From CAIYRG01 sp965247505 (GTDB taxonomy: Bacteria; Pseudomonadota; Alphaproteobacteria; Micropepsales; Micropepsaceae), in assembly GCA_965247505.1 (NCBI GenBank), contig OZ252020.1:3410001-3474000 (forward strand): a stretch of 64,000 bases of DNA. The letters are read 5' to 3'. The notes beneath the pieces are model-generated. The model was not told the DNA's origin. It did not search any database and was given only the letters and a program-made list of their open reading frames with translations. Each line of letters starts with the position of its first letter. The first letter of the stretch is position 1. A program made the position numbers and the translations under genes. Below are positions 17,591 to 26,568 of this stretch, one piece after another.

Positions 17591-18395
17591 GGCATTGTCA
17601 GAGTAAATTGGCTTGAGCCGGGAAGTAAGGTTTCGTAGCCCCCGGCGATGCAAAATCCCTTTCGTTATTTCAACAATTCGCCTGAGGTAATCCGCAGCGC
17701 GGTGATGATGTATGTGCGCTATCCCTTGTCGCTGAGACAGGTCGAAGATCTTCTGCTCGAGCGCGGCATCGACATCTGCTATGAGACCGTGCGGCACTGG
17801 TGGAACCGCTTTGGTCCGTTGTTTGCAGCCGAGATCCGGAAACGCCGTATTCGTCATGGATCCTATTCGCTGTGGCGCTGGCATCTTGATGAGGTGTTCG
17901 TCCGCATCAACGGTGAGACACATTACCTATGGCGCGCCGTTGACCATGAAGGCGAAGTTCTTGAGGTTTTGGCCACGAAACGGCGGGATCGCGAAGCCGC
18001 GCTTAGGTTTCTGAGGCGGGCTATGAAGCGTTATGGCCGGCCGGCTTCGATCGTCACGGATAGGCTACAGTCATACCGGGCTGCGATGAAGGTGATCGGC
18101 AACGAGGGTTGCCAAGAGACCAGGCGCTGGCTCAACAACCGGGCGGAAAACTCACATCAGCCCTTTCGAAGGCGGGAAGGGGCAATGGCACGGTTCAGAG
18201 ATGTCAGGACCCTGCAGAAATTCGCCTCCGTCCATGCTTCGATCCACAACCACTTCAACCACCAACGCCATCTCAACCGCCGCGATGTTTTCAAACAAGC
18301 CCGAGCCGCTGCGCTGGCCGAGTGGCGTCAAATTGCAGCCTAGAGGTCCTCAATTGAAAGTTCTGCAGGTCCAGCCCATTTAGTCTGACAATGCC
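17591..18395 (+). mobile_element. IS6-like element A, full copy
   Basis: 805 bp with both ends. It was inserted in, or recombined with, a MITE-C copy on the left and another element A fragment on the right. Confidence 0.92.
17648..18343 (+). CDS. IS6-family transposase (element A)
   Basis: 231 aa. Variant positions include LLLERGIDICYETVRHWWN, and REGAMARFRDVRTLQ in the C-terminal arm, a block shared with the 54124 copy. The triad Asp81/Asp138/Glu168 is intact. Confidence 0.92.
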   Translation: MQNPFRYFNNSPEVIRSAVMMYVRYPLSLRQVEDLLLERGIDICYETVRHWWNRFGPLFAAEIRKRRIRHGSYSLWRWHLDEVFVRINGETHYLWRAVDHEGEVLEVLATKRRDREAALRFLRRAMKRYGRPASIVTDRLQSYRAAMKVIGNEGCQETRRWLNNRAENSHQPFRRREGAMARFRDVRTLQKFASVHASIHNHFNHQRHLNRRDVFKQARAAALAEWRQIAA

Positions 18396-18628
18396 CTTCC
18401 GACGACGTGAAAGGGCAATAGCTCGGTTCAGAGGCATCAAGACCTTGCAGAAATTCGCCTCCATCCATGCTTCGATCCACAACCATTTCAACCACCAACG
18501 CCATCTCAACCGCCGCGACATATTCAAACAAGCCCGAGCCGCGGCGATGGCGGAGTGGCGTCAACTTGCTGCCTGAAAGTCCTGTATTATGGGTTCTTCT
18601 TCTCAACGCCAGCTAGTCTGACAATGCC
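18396..18628 (+). mobile_element. IS6-like element A, 3' end fragment
   Basis: Starts at the Glu-adjacent PFRRRERAIARFRG segment and runs through the stop to TCTGACAATGCC. It is in tandem with the full copy before it but belongs to a different sublineage (3' leader GGGTTCTTCTTC). The following bases to 18759 show no gene. Confidence 0.8.
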
Positions 18629-18759
18629 CTTTTCTCGCGAAGATCCTGGTCTGCCCGCCTTGAGGGTGAAGGGCCGTTTCATTGGACGGAGGTGATTGGG
18701 TGTCAGCGGACATCCGATGTTCTTCTGAGGCTATTGGCGTTGGTGTGTTTGGCTCACGC

Positions 18760-20205
18760 CTAACGGATCGCACCCCAGAATGAACTCTTCCTTCCGTGCT
18801 CGCGGCGTAATCTGGCTTCATAGGCATCGTGCGCTTCATAGGCCCCGAAATCATCAATCGCCGATGCCAGACTTGAACAATCCATGAGATGTCTCGCGGC
18901 ATGCTTGTATCGGCTGGAGCGGCGATGCGTCAGTGCGAAGTCGATCATCGAGCGAAGCACGAGCGTTGCGGCAAGCGGATGCTTGCCAGCCATCGCTTCC
19001 GCGGTCGGGGTCAATATCTCATAGTGATTGCCATCCAGATCCTCCGCCTGTCGGATAGTGAGCGCGGCTGCCCTGTCCAGGGCGGGCCACGACACCAGGA
19101 ATGACAGCGCCTCAAGTGGGCACTCGTAGCCCTGCGCATAATCGAGCGCCCGCTTCTCAGCTTCAACGTCCTCAAAGTCGGGCAGACGCTTTAGATAGGC
19201 TCGCAGATGCGGGATCGACAAAGATCGCTCGAAGAACGACCAGCGATCCGCCTGGGCCTCGTCGCCACGTCCGAGGGCATCGAGCACATCGATCCGTGCG
19301 TCCACCCACTCGAAGGTCGGCCAGGGACAGCTATCCCGCTTGTGCTCGGCAGTGTCGAGCGTCTGCAATGCCTCGTCAGCTCTCTCCGTCGCAAGCAACC
19401 GGCGGGCGATTTGCGCGGCAATATTCGGTACTTTCCTGGTTTGTTCATCATATTGGGCTATGAACGCATCAACGTCGCCCTGGGCATCCGCAATATTTAT
19501 CAATGCAAGGTGTACTGTGCTGGTCTGGAACTGTTCATCAACCTCGTCGGTGTAGACCGAGCCATCCGATCCGTAGCCGATCACACACCGCTCCTGATCG
19601 GATGGCTTTCGAACAGGTTCTTTGGACAGCCCGATCATCCGCTGTTTGAGGTGCTCCAGGCCTTTTTGCCCCAGTGCAGGCGTCAGAACATGGATCAGCG
19701 AATCGTACTGGCCATAGCCGTTGTCTATCAACGCGCGGAACGCATCGTCGGCAAGTGTTTCCGGATCGGGCTTTGCGGCTTTCGCAATCTCGCCGAGGTC
19801 ATTAGCGGCGTTGTCAAAGACACCGATCACAGCTCCACTGCCGTCATCGCAGCGCTCGAAGACCGAGTCGGCCAGCGCCATGAAACGCCACATCAGTTCC
19901 AATCCCTCGGACGGGTCGCGTTTAGCCACCTTGTCCATGATGGCGCGGCGTTGAATTTGCAGATCATCGACCAGGGCCCGCCGGTTCTGCCAGTTGACGA
20001 ACCCGCTGGAGCGTGCGATCAGCGCCAGCCGTTTGCGGATTTCCTGCGCAACCGCGGCGGGGTTCTCCTCGCCGGCGAGCTCCAGCCTGAGACGGCTTTT
20101 GGCCTTGGTGTTGCCGGTACTGATCTCTATCAACAGCTCCGCAAGCCGCTGGGTGCCCAGCGATTCGAGGTTCTTCGCGTTCAATGTCTTCTTCAAAGCC
20201 ACCAA
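18760..20205 (-). CDS. DUF6880 family protein
   Basis: A 481-aa soluble, helix-rich protein. The start region TLNAKNLESLGTQRLAELLIEI and RLRLELAGEENPAAVAQEI matches the conserved N-terminus of DUF6880 proteins. TPR-like helical pairs follow (ATERADEALQTLDTAE, ARIDVLDALGRGDEAQADRW), and the C-terminus carries AARHLMDCSSLASAIDDFG and HDAYEARLRREHGRKSSFW. The molecular function of the family is unknown. The start is uncertain (TTG 20205 or GTG 20202), because MITE-A ends 16 bases upstream and may have replaced the 5' region. It otherwise looks complete. Confidence 0.75.
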   Translation of the reverse strand: MVALKKTLNAKNLESLGTQRLAELLIEISTGNTKAKSRLRLELAGEENPAAVAQEIRKRLALIARSSGFVNWQNRRALVDDLQIQRRAIMDKVAKRDPSEGLELMWRFMALADSVFERCDDGSGAVIGVFDNAANDLGEIAKAAKPDPETLADDAFRALIDNGYGQYDSLIHVLTPALGQKGLEHLKQRMIGLSKEPVRKPSDQERCVIGYGSDGSVYTDEVDEQFQTSTVHLALINIADAQGDVDAFIAQYDEQTRKVPNIAAQIARRLLATERADEALQTLDTAEHKRDSCPWPTFEWVDARIDVLDALGRGDEAQADRWSFFERSLSIPHLRAYLKRLPDFEDVEAEKRALDYAQGYECPLEALSFLVSWPALDRAAALTIRQAEDLDGNHYEILTPTAEAMAGKHPLAATLVLRSMIDFALTHRRSSRYKHAARHLMDCSSLASAIDDFGAYEAHDAYEARLRREHGRKSSFWGAIR

Positions 20206-20220
20206 CTTAGCCGTCCCCTC

Positions 20221-20382
20221 GGTATTGCCAGACTAAAATCATGTTTTAGATTTTTTCCGTTGTTGAGCCAGCTTCGTCGCATGTGCTTTTCCGGTCTAAG
20301 CTGGAAAAACTTATTATTGCGCCCTGAAATCCACAAAAGGGGACAGGGAAAGGCTACCAAGCAAATTTAATCTGACAATGCC
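20221..20382 (-). repeat. MITE-A copy (diverged ends)
   Basis: 162 bp. The left end is GGTATTGCCAGAC, mutated from the consensus; the right end TCTGACAATGCC is intact. It lies immediately upstream of the DUF6880 start. Confidence 0.75.
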
Positions 20383-20427
20383 CACCCCGTTGTTGCCGGC
20401 GACCTCAGCCCGGGTAGTGAAGCTGGC

Positions 20428-20660
20428 GGCATTGTCAGACTAAATGGGCTGGAACTGCAGAACCTTCAATTGAGGACCTCTAGGCTGCAAGTTGCCGCCA
20501 TTCGGCCAGGGCGGCGGACCGGTCTTGCTTGAAAATATCGCGGCTGTTGAGATGGCGTTGGTGGTTGAAGTGATTGTGGATCGAGGCATGGACGGAGGAG
20601 AATTTCTGCAGGGTCCTGACATCTCTGAACCGTGCCATTGCCCCTTCCCGCCTTCGAAAG
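20428..20660 (-). mobile_element. IS6-like element A, 3' end fragment
   Basis: The minus-strand tail of the transposase (PFRRREGAMARFRDVRTLQKF to EWRQLAA), joined at 20661 to element B. Confidence 0.8.
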
Positions 20661-21137
20661 GGTGTTGTCACGTTATTGAACGATCGTGCTGTGAATTGGC
20701 ATAGAACTCAAGCTCAAGCGGTGGCGGTGGCGGTGGTGGTTTGCCACAGGCTCATTGCTTGGTTGCGAAACCGGCGCAATGTTTTTCGGGAAATCAGATG
20801 ACGTTGGACGTTGAAGGTGTTGTAGACGGTGGCGTGGGTAGAGAGAAATCGCTGCGCTGATCGAGCCGATTTGAAACGTTGCATTCGTCGTTCGCGTTGC
20901 CGTACCGGCAAGTGAGAATTCTCAGCTCGGTTGTTCTTCCTGCCACCAAAATCACGGTGCTGGGCAAGGCCCATATCCTTCAAAGCAGCACCGTAAGATG
21001 GCAGTTTGTCTGTGATGAATGCGTCAGGGACAAATCCTTGCTTTTTCAACAGCTTGCGCATCAACTTGAGCGCTGCCTTCTTGTTTCTGCGTGACTGAAC
21101 CAGGATATCCAGCACTTCGCCTTCGCTATCGACAGCT
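20661..21137 (-). pseudogene. IS6-like element B, transposase lacking N-terminus
   Basis: The end GGTGTTGTCACG is intact. The frame encodes LDILVQSRRNKKAALKLM through the second Asp (ITDKLPSYG) and the Glu (NNRAENSHLPV), with an extra TTTAT repeat-generated tail (QTTTATATA). Everything before SEGEV is missing, including the first Asp. Confidence 0.82.
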
Positions 21138-21348
21138 AGCTCATTCTTGCTATTTGATGTCAGGACACGCTACCTAATTGATAACACGTCATAATTTAGC
21201 TATCAAAAATCTAGCAAGAAAACCATGTACAAATCCGTAATCAAATTGAAAGCGGGTTGGTTACAACTCTAGCGCAGCCAGGCGCACTTTTGTCGTATGC
21301 TTTCTCCGGCGCCCCGTTTTCGGTTCCGCCGGAGCATGCTCTCAAAAC
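21138..21348. other. non-coding spacer
   Basis: An A+T-richer stretch without a recognisable gene between two element B copies. Confidence 0.4.
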
Positions 21349-21678
21349 GGCGTTGTCACGTTATTGAACGGTAATAACGAGAATTTAGCACGGAGGTCCT
21401 ACTCAAACGGCAGCGGTGGCGGTTTGCCACAGGCCCATTGCGTGGTTGCGAAACCGGCGCAATGTTTTTCGGGAAATCAGATGACGTTGGACGTTGAAGG
21501 TGTTGTAGACGGTGGCGTGGGTAGAGAGAAATTGCTGCGCTGATCGAGCCGATTTGAAACGTTGCATTCGTCGTTCACGTTGCCGGACCGGCAAGTGAGA
21601 ATTCTCGGCTCGGTTGTTCTTCCTGCCACCAAAATCATGGGACTTATATACCCGAATCACAATGAGGTGGTGCAATGA

Positions 21679-21993
21679 CTAGCGTTGATCTTCCAGAAGT
21701 TTCCGAATCCTTGCAAGAATCTGCTCATTCGTCACAGGATCGAGCTTGCCAAGAATGTGACGCGCCAGATCAACGAGGTCCTGGCGATGGGCACGGAAGG
21801 CACGAACCGGCCTCTGGCCGTGGCTCTCCTGAGGGACAGCAACGGAGAGCAATAAAAGTAAGTCGCCCGCTTCTGTCGGTTCAATTCCGACCACTTCCCC
21901 CGCTTTCAGATCATGAACGTACCGAAATTGCTCGGCAGCTTGGTCGTATGTTTTTGGATGGGGAATTACTTTGCGGCCGGGAACCTCACTCAC
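21679..21993 (-). CDS. IS1595 passenger protein, 104 aa
   Basis: The last gene of the transposon. Start GTG 21993 is preceded by AAGGAG and the same 33-base leader as the 81-aa gene, one mismatch apart and exactly 300 bases away. The protein has a beta-rich first half (KAGEVVGIEPTEAGDLLLLL) and a helical, basic C-terminus (HRQDLVDLARHILGKL, EQILARIRKLLEDQR). I do not recognise the family. The stop lies 40 bases from the transposon end. Confidence 0.6.
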   Translation of the reverse strand: MSEVPGRKVIPHPKTYDQAAEQFRYVHDLKAGEVVGIEPTEAGDLLLLLSVAVPQESHGQRPVRAFRAHRQDLVDLARHILGKLDPVTNEQILARIRKLLEDQR

Positions 21994-22047
21994 GATAAAA
22001 TCTCCTTCTCTTGGTCAAACCCCAAAGTAAAGGCGCCCCCATGTCTA

Positions 22048-22293
22048 CTACTCCTTTCCCGACATCTGTTCGGCCATGTGGAGATACCGAAGTGTGGCTG
22101 TCAATGCGGATATGGCCTCTTTGTCTCCCGTCCATTTCCGTTCGCCGTGCCGCATCTCGTCGATCATCCTCTCAACGAGAACCTGGGGAGATATTGGCTC
22201 AGGCAAATCGCTATTCCGAAGAGATTGAACGAGCACTGCAAGAAGGGCGGCCGCTCCATACTGCGAGAGAGGCGTTGGATCGTCCATGCTCAT
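22048..22293 (-). CDS. IS1595 passenger protein, 81 aa
   Basis: A helical acidic protein (AAALLAVLVQSLRNSDLPEP, LVERMIDEMRHGERKW, ISALTATLRYLHMAEQM). ATG 22293 follows AAGGAG with seven bases spacing. It is 62 bases downstream of the 98-aa gene in the same direction. Family unknown. Its size, helicity and phage-like neighbours resemble small accessory proteins, but that is only an impression. Confidence 0.6.
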   Translation of the reverse strand: MSMDDPTPLSQYGAAALLAVLVQSLRNSDLPEPISPQVLVERMIDEMRHGERKWTGDKEAISALTATLRYLHMAEQMSGKE

Positions 22294-22355
22294 GATAAAA
22301 TCTCCTTCTCTTAGTCAAACCCCAAACCCGAGGTGCTATTCCATGTCTACTGATA

Positions 22356-22652
22356 TTACGGTTCCCACGCTTCCGGTAGATCGTCCTGATGCGCGGATGG
22401 CTCTCCCTCAAAGGAGCGAAGAAACTGGGCCTGGATACGCTCAAGCCAAGCGACATACTGAGAAACGTGTTCGTGCCCTGCTTTCTGACGTGCCTCCCGA
22501 ATGGTTTGTGAGAGAGCATTTGCAAGCTTCTTCCCATAATCCTCTGGTCGCAGCTCATTCTCCTTCAGAAGCTTGGCATATTCTCCAGATAGCATACAGA
22601 ACGTTGAGAGAGCCTTACTGATGTCGTTCGTAGGGTTTTGATTGTCACTCAT
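22356..22652 (-). CDS. IS1595 passenger protein, 98 aa
   Basis: A helical protein (DISKALSTFCMLSGEYAKLL, ANALSQTIREARQKAGHEHV, QYVAWLERIQAQFLRSFEG). ATG 22652 follows AAGAGAG. Between this gene and the 54-aa gene, CGCCCG and CGGGCG form a hairpin around TGTCAG (22683-22700), in the leader of this gene, which could attenuate or stabilise the downstream message. Family not recognised. Confidence 0.6.
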   Translation of the reverse strand: MSDNQNPTNDISKALSTFCMLSGEYAKLLKENELRPEDYGKKLANALSQTIREARQKAGHEHVSQYVAWLERIQAQFLRSFEGEPSAHQDDLPEAWEP

Positions 22653-22711
22653 GAGAACTCTCTTTCTCGTGGGTTTGAGCCTCGCCCGTGTCAGCGGGCG
22701 GGGTTCTATTT

Positions 22712-22876
22712 CTACTTATCCTTCCCGATGGTCTTGATCGTGACCGGCCTTAGAGCGCGGGCCGCAAGTTCTTCCGGTGTCGTGTCGATGCTCATGTCTT
22801 CCTCAAGCTCAGCCTTGTTTGGCTGGTATGTGGCTGGCTTGACCCACACCACAGGCTTTTCACGTTTCTTTGTCAT
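22712..22876 (-). CDS. IS1595 passenger microprotein, 54 aa
   Basis: A short frame beginning MTKKREKPVVWVKPATYQPN and ending RALRPVTIKTIGKDK. It starts with ATG overlapping the transposase stop (ATGA at 22873-22876), so it is very likely translated by coupling to the transposase. It is basic at both ends with an acidic middle (ELEEDMSIDTTPEELAA). No family is known to me. Its small size makes it easy to miss in annotation. Confidence 0.6.
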   Translation of the reverse strand: MTKKREKPVVWVKPATYQPNKAELEEDMSIDTTPEELAARALRPVTIKTIGKDK

Positions 22877-23820
22877 AACACTAAATCCTGGTAACGGATT
22901 CGCTTGCCCTCCATTCCCCTTACCATGGCCTGCATTTGGTCAATGGTATCGGCTGGCCGGTCGTTGTGGCGCCCGGCAAACTCGCTCACATAACGGTCCA
23001 GGTGCTTCTCACTCATCTTGTGGAAGGTGCCTTTGTGGGCTCTTTTCAACATGGCCCAGAAGCTTTCTATGCCGTTTGTGTGCACCATCCCTGAGACGTA
23101 TTCGCCCACAGTATGTTTGACGCTCTCATGCTCAAACGGGAGCCCGTAATAGGCCATAGCGTCATCGGTGAAGACGGTCGCGCCCTCAGCGGCATTCTCG
23201 GCCACAAAGCCTTGTAGCGTCTTGGCGTCGGTATTTTTCACGACCTTAGCAGTTACAAGGTTTGTAGCCCGGTCCTTCGCTCCAACAACGGCAACCTTGC
23301 CCGCTGTTCCATGACCTTTGAGCTTCGCGCGTTTGGACTTCGGCATGTTCTTGCGCTTGCCGCCGAAGTAGGTTTCGTCCACCTCAACCGGGCCGGAAAA
23401 CATCTTAGCCCCGTCAGTCTTCCAACTCTCGCGCAGACGATGCGCTAGGTACCAAGCGGTTTTCTGCGTTACTTCAAGGTCGCGGTGCAGCTTCATAGAC
23501 GACACACCTTTAAGGTTTGTCGCCAGAAGATAAATTGCAATCGCCCATACCCGATAGCCAAGCTGCGTTCCCTTCATCACAGTTCCGGTCTTGAGTGAAA
23601 ACATGGGCCGATTCGGGCAGTCGCGGCAACGGTGCGTCATAGAGGCGTGTTTGATACCGGCCTGGATATTTAGTGAGCCGCAATGCGGACAATAAGGGCC
23701 ATCCGGCCAGCGCTGTTCGATGATCCACTGTTCGGCGGCTTCATCAGTGGAAAACATCTCCATAATTTTGACTAATGAGATGCCTTTGCGATAACTCTTA
23801 CCGGGTGCCTTGCCTGCCAT
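22873..23820 (-). CDS. IS1595-family transposase
   Basis: A 315-aa DDE enzyme. A zinc ribbon (CPHCGS... CRDCPNRP, residues about 45-75) is followed by a winged helix (DLEVTQKTAWYLAHRL) and a catalytic core with EVDETYFGGKRKN (first Asp), FTDDAMAYYG (second Asp) and HTNGIESFWAMLKRAHKGTFH (Glu in GIESFW). ATG 23820 is chosen because GGGAGG sits five bases upstream; a GTG two codons earlier is open. It is coupled to the downstream microprotein by ATGA. All motifs are present, so it is probably active. Confidence 0.9.
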   Translation of the reverse strand: MAGKAPGKSYRKGISLVKIMEMFSTDEAAEQWIIEQRWPDGPYCPHCGSLNIQAGIKHASMTHRCRDCPNRPMFSLKTGTVMKGTQLGYRVWAIAIYLLATNLKGVSSMKLHRDLEVTQKTAWYLAHRLRESWKTDGAKMFSGPVEVDETYFGGKRKNMPKSKRAKLKGHGTAGKVAVVGAKDRATNLVTAKVVKNTDAKTLQGFVAENAAEGATVFTDDAMAYYGLPFEHESVKHTVGEYVSGMVHTNGIESFWAMLKRAHKGTFHKMSEKHLDRYVSEFAGRHNDRPADTIDQMQAMVRGMEGKRIRYQDLVL

Positions 23821-24425
23821 TTTCACCTCCCAAATTGTGATTCCGTTATATCACAGGGGTATTGGCCTTGCAAGTAAAATGTGACTCCGATATATAAGCC
23901 CCAAAATCATGGTGCTTTGTAAGGCCTAAATCCTTCAGAGCAGCACCATAAGATGGCAGTTTGTCTGTGACGAAGGCATCAGGGACAAACCTTTGCTTTT
24001 TCAACAGTTTACGCATCAACTTAAGCGCTGCATTCTTGTTTCTGCGTGACTGAACAAGGATATCCAGCACTTCGCCTTCACTATCGACAGCGCGCCATAG
24101 ATACATGCGCTTTCCGGCGATAGACACGAACACCTCATCGAGGTGCCACCGCGCGTCTGGTCGAGGACGCGTTGTCCTCAGTCTCCGGGCATAGGCCTGC
24201 CCGAACTTCAGTGCCCAGCGCCGGACCGTTTCGTAAGAAACATCGATACCACGTTCGACGAGCAGATCTTCGACGTCTCGGTAGCTGAGGGGAAACCGGT
24301 AATACAGCCAGACAGCGTGCTGAATGATCAACGGTGGAAATCGGTATCGGGCATAGGAGATTTTCTGCATCTAGCGACATTAAAGCGCCATCAGCGACAG
24401 GCCACCCTGTTAATGTGACAGCACC

Positions 24426-24690
24426 CCCGGAACGCTTCAGCGCAGCAATTCCCGTCTCCGGCAGGCCACCAGCATCCACCTCCGGGTGGCGGCTTCCGGT
24501 TCTGGCTATTCATTCCCGCGACGACCAAGTCGCGCCTTTTGAGCAAACGGAGGCACGAATTGCGGAACTTCAGAACGCCGGCGTGGACGCGACGCTGATT
24601 CCGCTCGCTGGCATCACGCATTACGAAACCTATCGTTTCCAAGCTGCATTGCAGCGGGCGGTTCCGTGGTTGCACGAGGTTTGCGAGTAG
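24426..24690 (+). pseudogene. alpha/beta-hydrolase C-terminal fragment
   Basis: The frame after the element B end reads SGWRLPVLAIHSRDDQVAPF and LIPLAGITHYETYRFQAALQ, then stops after LHEVCE. HSRDDxxAPF and the ITHYET segment correspond to the acid and His regions of prolyl-oligopeptidase or dienelactone-hydrolase type esterases. The nucleophile elbow (GxSxG) lies in the missing upstream part. Confidence 0.6.
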
Positions 24691-24702
24691 GACTTTCGAG
24701 AG

Positions 24703-24834
24703 GGCATTGTCAAATTAACTGATTGTAGGCTGTTTTCGGCATTTCTACATGAGGCTAAGCCACTAAAATTGCGTGGAGCAGCCATCGACAGTTTACTGAG
24801 ATCTCGGAGTGAATCCGGTTAACTTGACAAAGCC
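24703..24834 (+). repeat. MITE-C copy
   Basis: 132 bp from GGCATTGTCAAATTAAC to TTAACTTGACAAAGCC. Confidence 0.8.
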
Positions 24835-25053
24835 CTGGGCCTTACCAAGCACCATGATTTTGGTGGCAGGAAGAACAACCGGGCGGAGAATTCCCACCTG
24901 CCAGTCCGGCAACGCGAACGACGAATGCAACGTTTCAAATCGGCTCGATCAGCGTGAGAACGGCGGTGACAAATTAGTCCACGGAAGCGGCGGGATTTCC
25001 CAGCCGCGGGCGGAGTAAAACTCTGCCACCTGTAGCCTTCGATCTTTTTTGAG

Positions 25054-26568
25054 ATGGAAGGCGGAAGGATGTGCACCGTAGACCTATATCTGCGCGTTCG
25101 GCTGGCCTGCCATGTTGATGGTCTGAGCCAGCGAGAGGCGGCAAGTCGGTTTGGCATTGCGCGCGAGACGGTGAGGAAGATGCTGCGGCATTCGGAACCG
25201 CCGGGATATCGGCGACGCCAGCCACCGAAACGCCCGAAACTGGCCCCCTTCACGGATATCATCGACCGTATTCTGGAGGAGGACCGAACGGTTCACCGTA
25301 AGCAGCACCACACGGCGAAGCGTATATTCGAGCGCCTTCGCGACGAACATGGCTTCACGGGCAAAGAGACCATCGTGAAGGATTACGTTCGGGAACGGCG
25401 CCTTCGCCGGCGTGAGATGTTTGTGCCGTTGTCACATCCTCCGGGCCATGCTCAAGCGGACTTTGGCGAGGCGGATGCGATCATCGCCGGCGTCAAGTAT
25501 CGGGCGCATTTTTTCGTCATGACACTTCCCCACAGCGATGCCTGCTTCGTTGCGGCCTACCCAGCGGCGGCGACGGAGGCCTGGCTGGACGGGCACAACA
25601 GAGCCTTTGTTTTTTTCGGCGGCGTTCCCCAATCGATTCTTTACGACAACGACAAGTGTCTGGTGTCGCGCATCTTGTCAGATGGCACGCGGCAACGAAC
25701 GCGGGCGTTCAGCGGGCTGTAGTCCCATTACCTCTTCGAGGACCGCTACGGCCGTCCCGGCAAGGGTAACGACAAAGGCAATGTGGAGGGGGTGGTCGGC
25801 TATGCCCGGCGGAACTTCATGACGCCGCTTCCCCGGTTCGCGAGCTGGGACGCCTTCAATGGCCACCTGGAAGAGCAATGCCGCAACCGGCAAGGCAACG
25901 TCCTGCGCGGCCACCGCGAGAGCATCGGCGAACGGTTTGTGCGTGACCGCGAAGCGTTGAAGAGGCCACTGCCGGCACCGTTCGACGCGTGCGACAAGCA
26001 GGGCACGCGGGTCAACTCGCTGTCCCTGGTGCGCTACCGGACGAATGACTATTCCGTGCCCGTCGCCTACGGCCATCAGGAAGTCTGGATCCGTGGCTAT
26101 GTCCACGAGGTGGTTATCGGTTGCGGCACCGGGATCATTGCCCGACACCCCCGTTCCTACGACCGGGAAGATATGGTCTTCGATCCGATCCACTACCTGC
26201 CTTTGCTGGAGCACAAGATCGGTGCCCTGGATCAGGCCGCGCCGCTAGCCGGATGGGAACTGCCTGATGCCTTCCCAACCCTGCGCCGTTTCCTGGAGGC
26301 GCGCATGGGCAAGGCCGGCAAGCGAGAATACGTCCAGGTCCTTCGGCTTCTGGAGACCTTCGATCTCGAGGTGCTTCACGGCGCGGTGAAGGACGCCCTG
26401 CGCCTGGGTGCGATCGGCTACGACGCCGTCAAACACCTTGTGCTGTGCCGTATCGAGCGACGCCCGCCCAAACTCGACCTGGATATCTATCCCTACCTGC
26501 CTCGGGCCAACGTGGCGACCACGGCCGCCGCCAGTTATATGAGCTTGTTGGGTGGAGGCGCGTCATGA
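25054..26568 (+). pseudogene. istA: IS21 transposase IstA with in-frame TAG
   Basis: The frame encodes an N-terminal helix-turn-helix (SQREAASRFGIARETVRKML), then the integrase core (PPGHAQADFGEADAII with the first Asp, VPQSILYDNDKCLV with the second). TAG at 25720-25722 replaces the Gln codon seen in the second IS21 copy (SGLQSHYLFEDRYG, 34700 region), a single C-to-T change. It resumes in frame with the Glu region (KGNDKGNVEGVVGYARRNF) and the C-terminal domain. The stop overlaps the istB start. Transposition would need suppression. Confidence 0.88.

Larger units (their letters stand above)
21639..23902 (-). mobile_element. IS1595-family transposon with four passenger genes, 2264 bp
   Basis: The terminal inverted repeats are GGGACTTATATACC and GGGGCTTATATATC, continuing with similar bases to TCACA. 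An 8-bp duplication (AAAATCAT) flanks it, the size expected for IS1595. Read on the minus strand it holds the transposase and then four small genes at regular spacing, with no other coding sequence. This structure marks it as a recent, complete insertion. Confidence 0.88.
21403..24370 (-). pseudogene. IS6-family transposase (element B), split by transposon insertion
   Basis: The 5' part (24370 down to 23911) encodes MQKISYARYRFPPLII through LGLTKHHDF with both Asp residues. The 3' part (21638 to 21403) continues DFGGRKNNRAENSHLPV with the Glu. Removing the insertion and one target copy restores a single open frame. Confidence 0.85.
21349..24425 (-). mobile_element. IS6-like element B interrupted by an IS1595-family transposon
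   Basis: Element B halves 21349-21638 and 23911-24425 sum to 805 bp, the length of an intact copy. Ends are GGCGTTGTCACG and, inverted, GGTGCTGTCACATT. The insertion is bracketed by the 8-bp direct repeat AAAATCAT (21631-21638 and 23903-23910). Confidence 0.88.

Noticed and set aside
19207..20370. 387-codon plus-strand open frame opposite the DUF6880 gene
   Set aside because: It is antisense to a recognisable protein, has no motifs, and its composition is that of a shadow frame.
20661..24425. CRISPR-like array suggested by repeated blocks
   Set aside because: The repeats are 3' parts of element B copies, far longer than CRISPR repeats and not regularly spaced.
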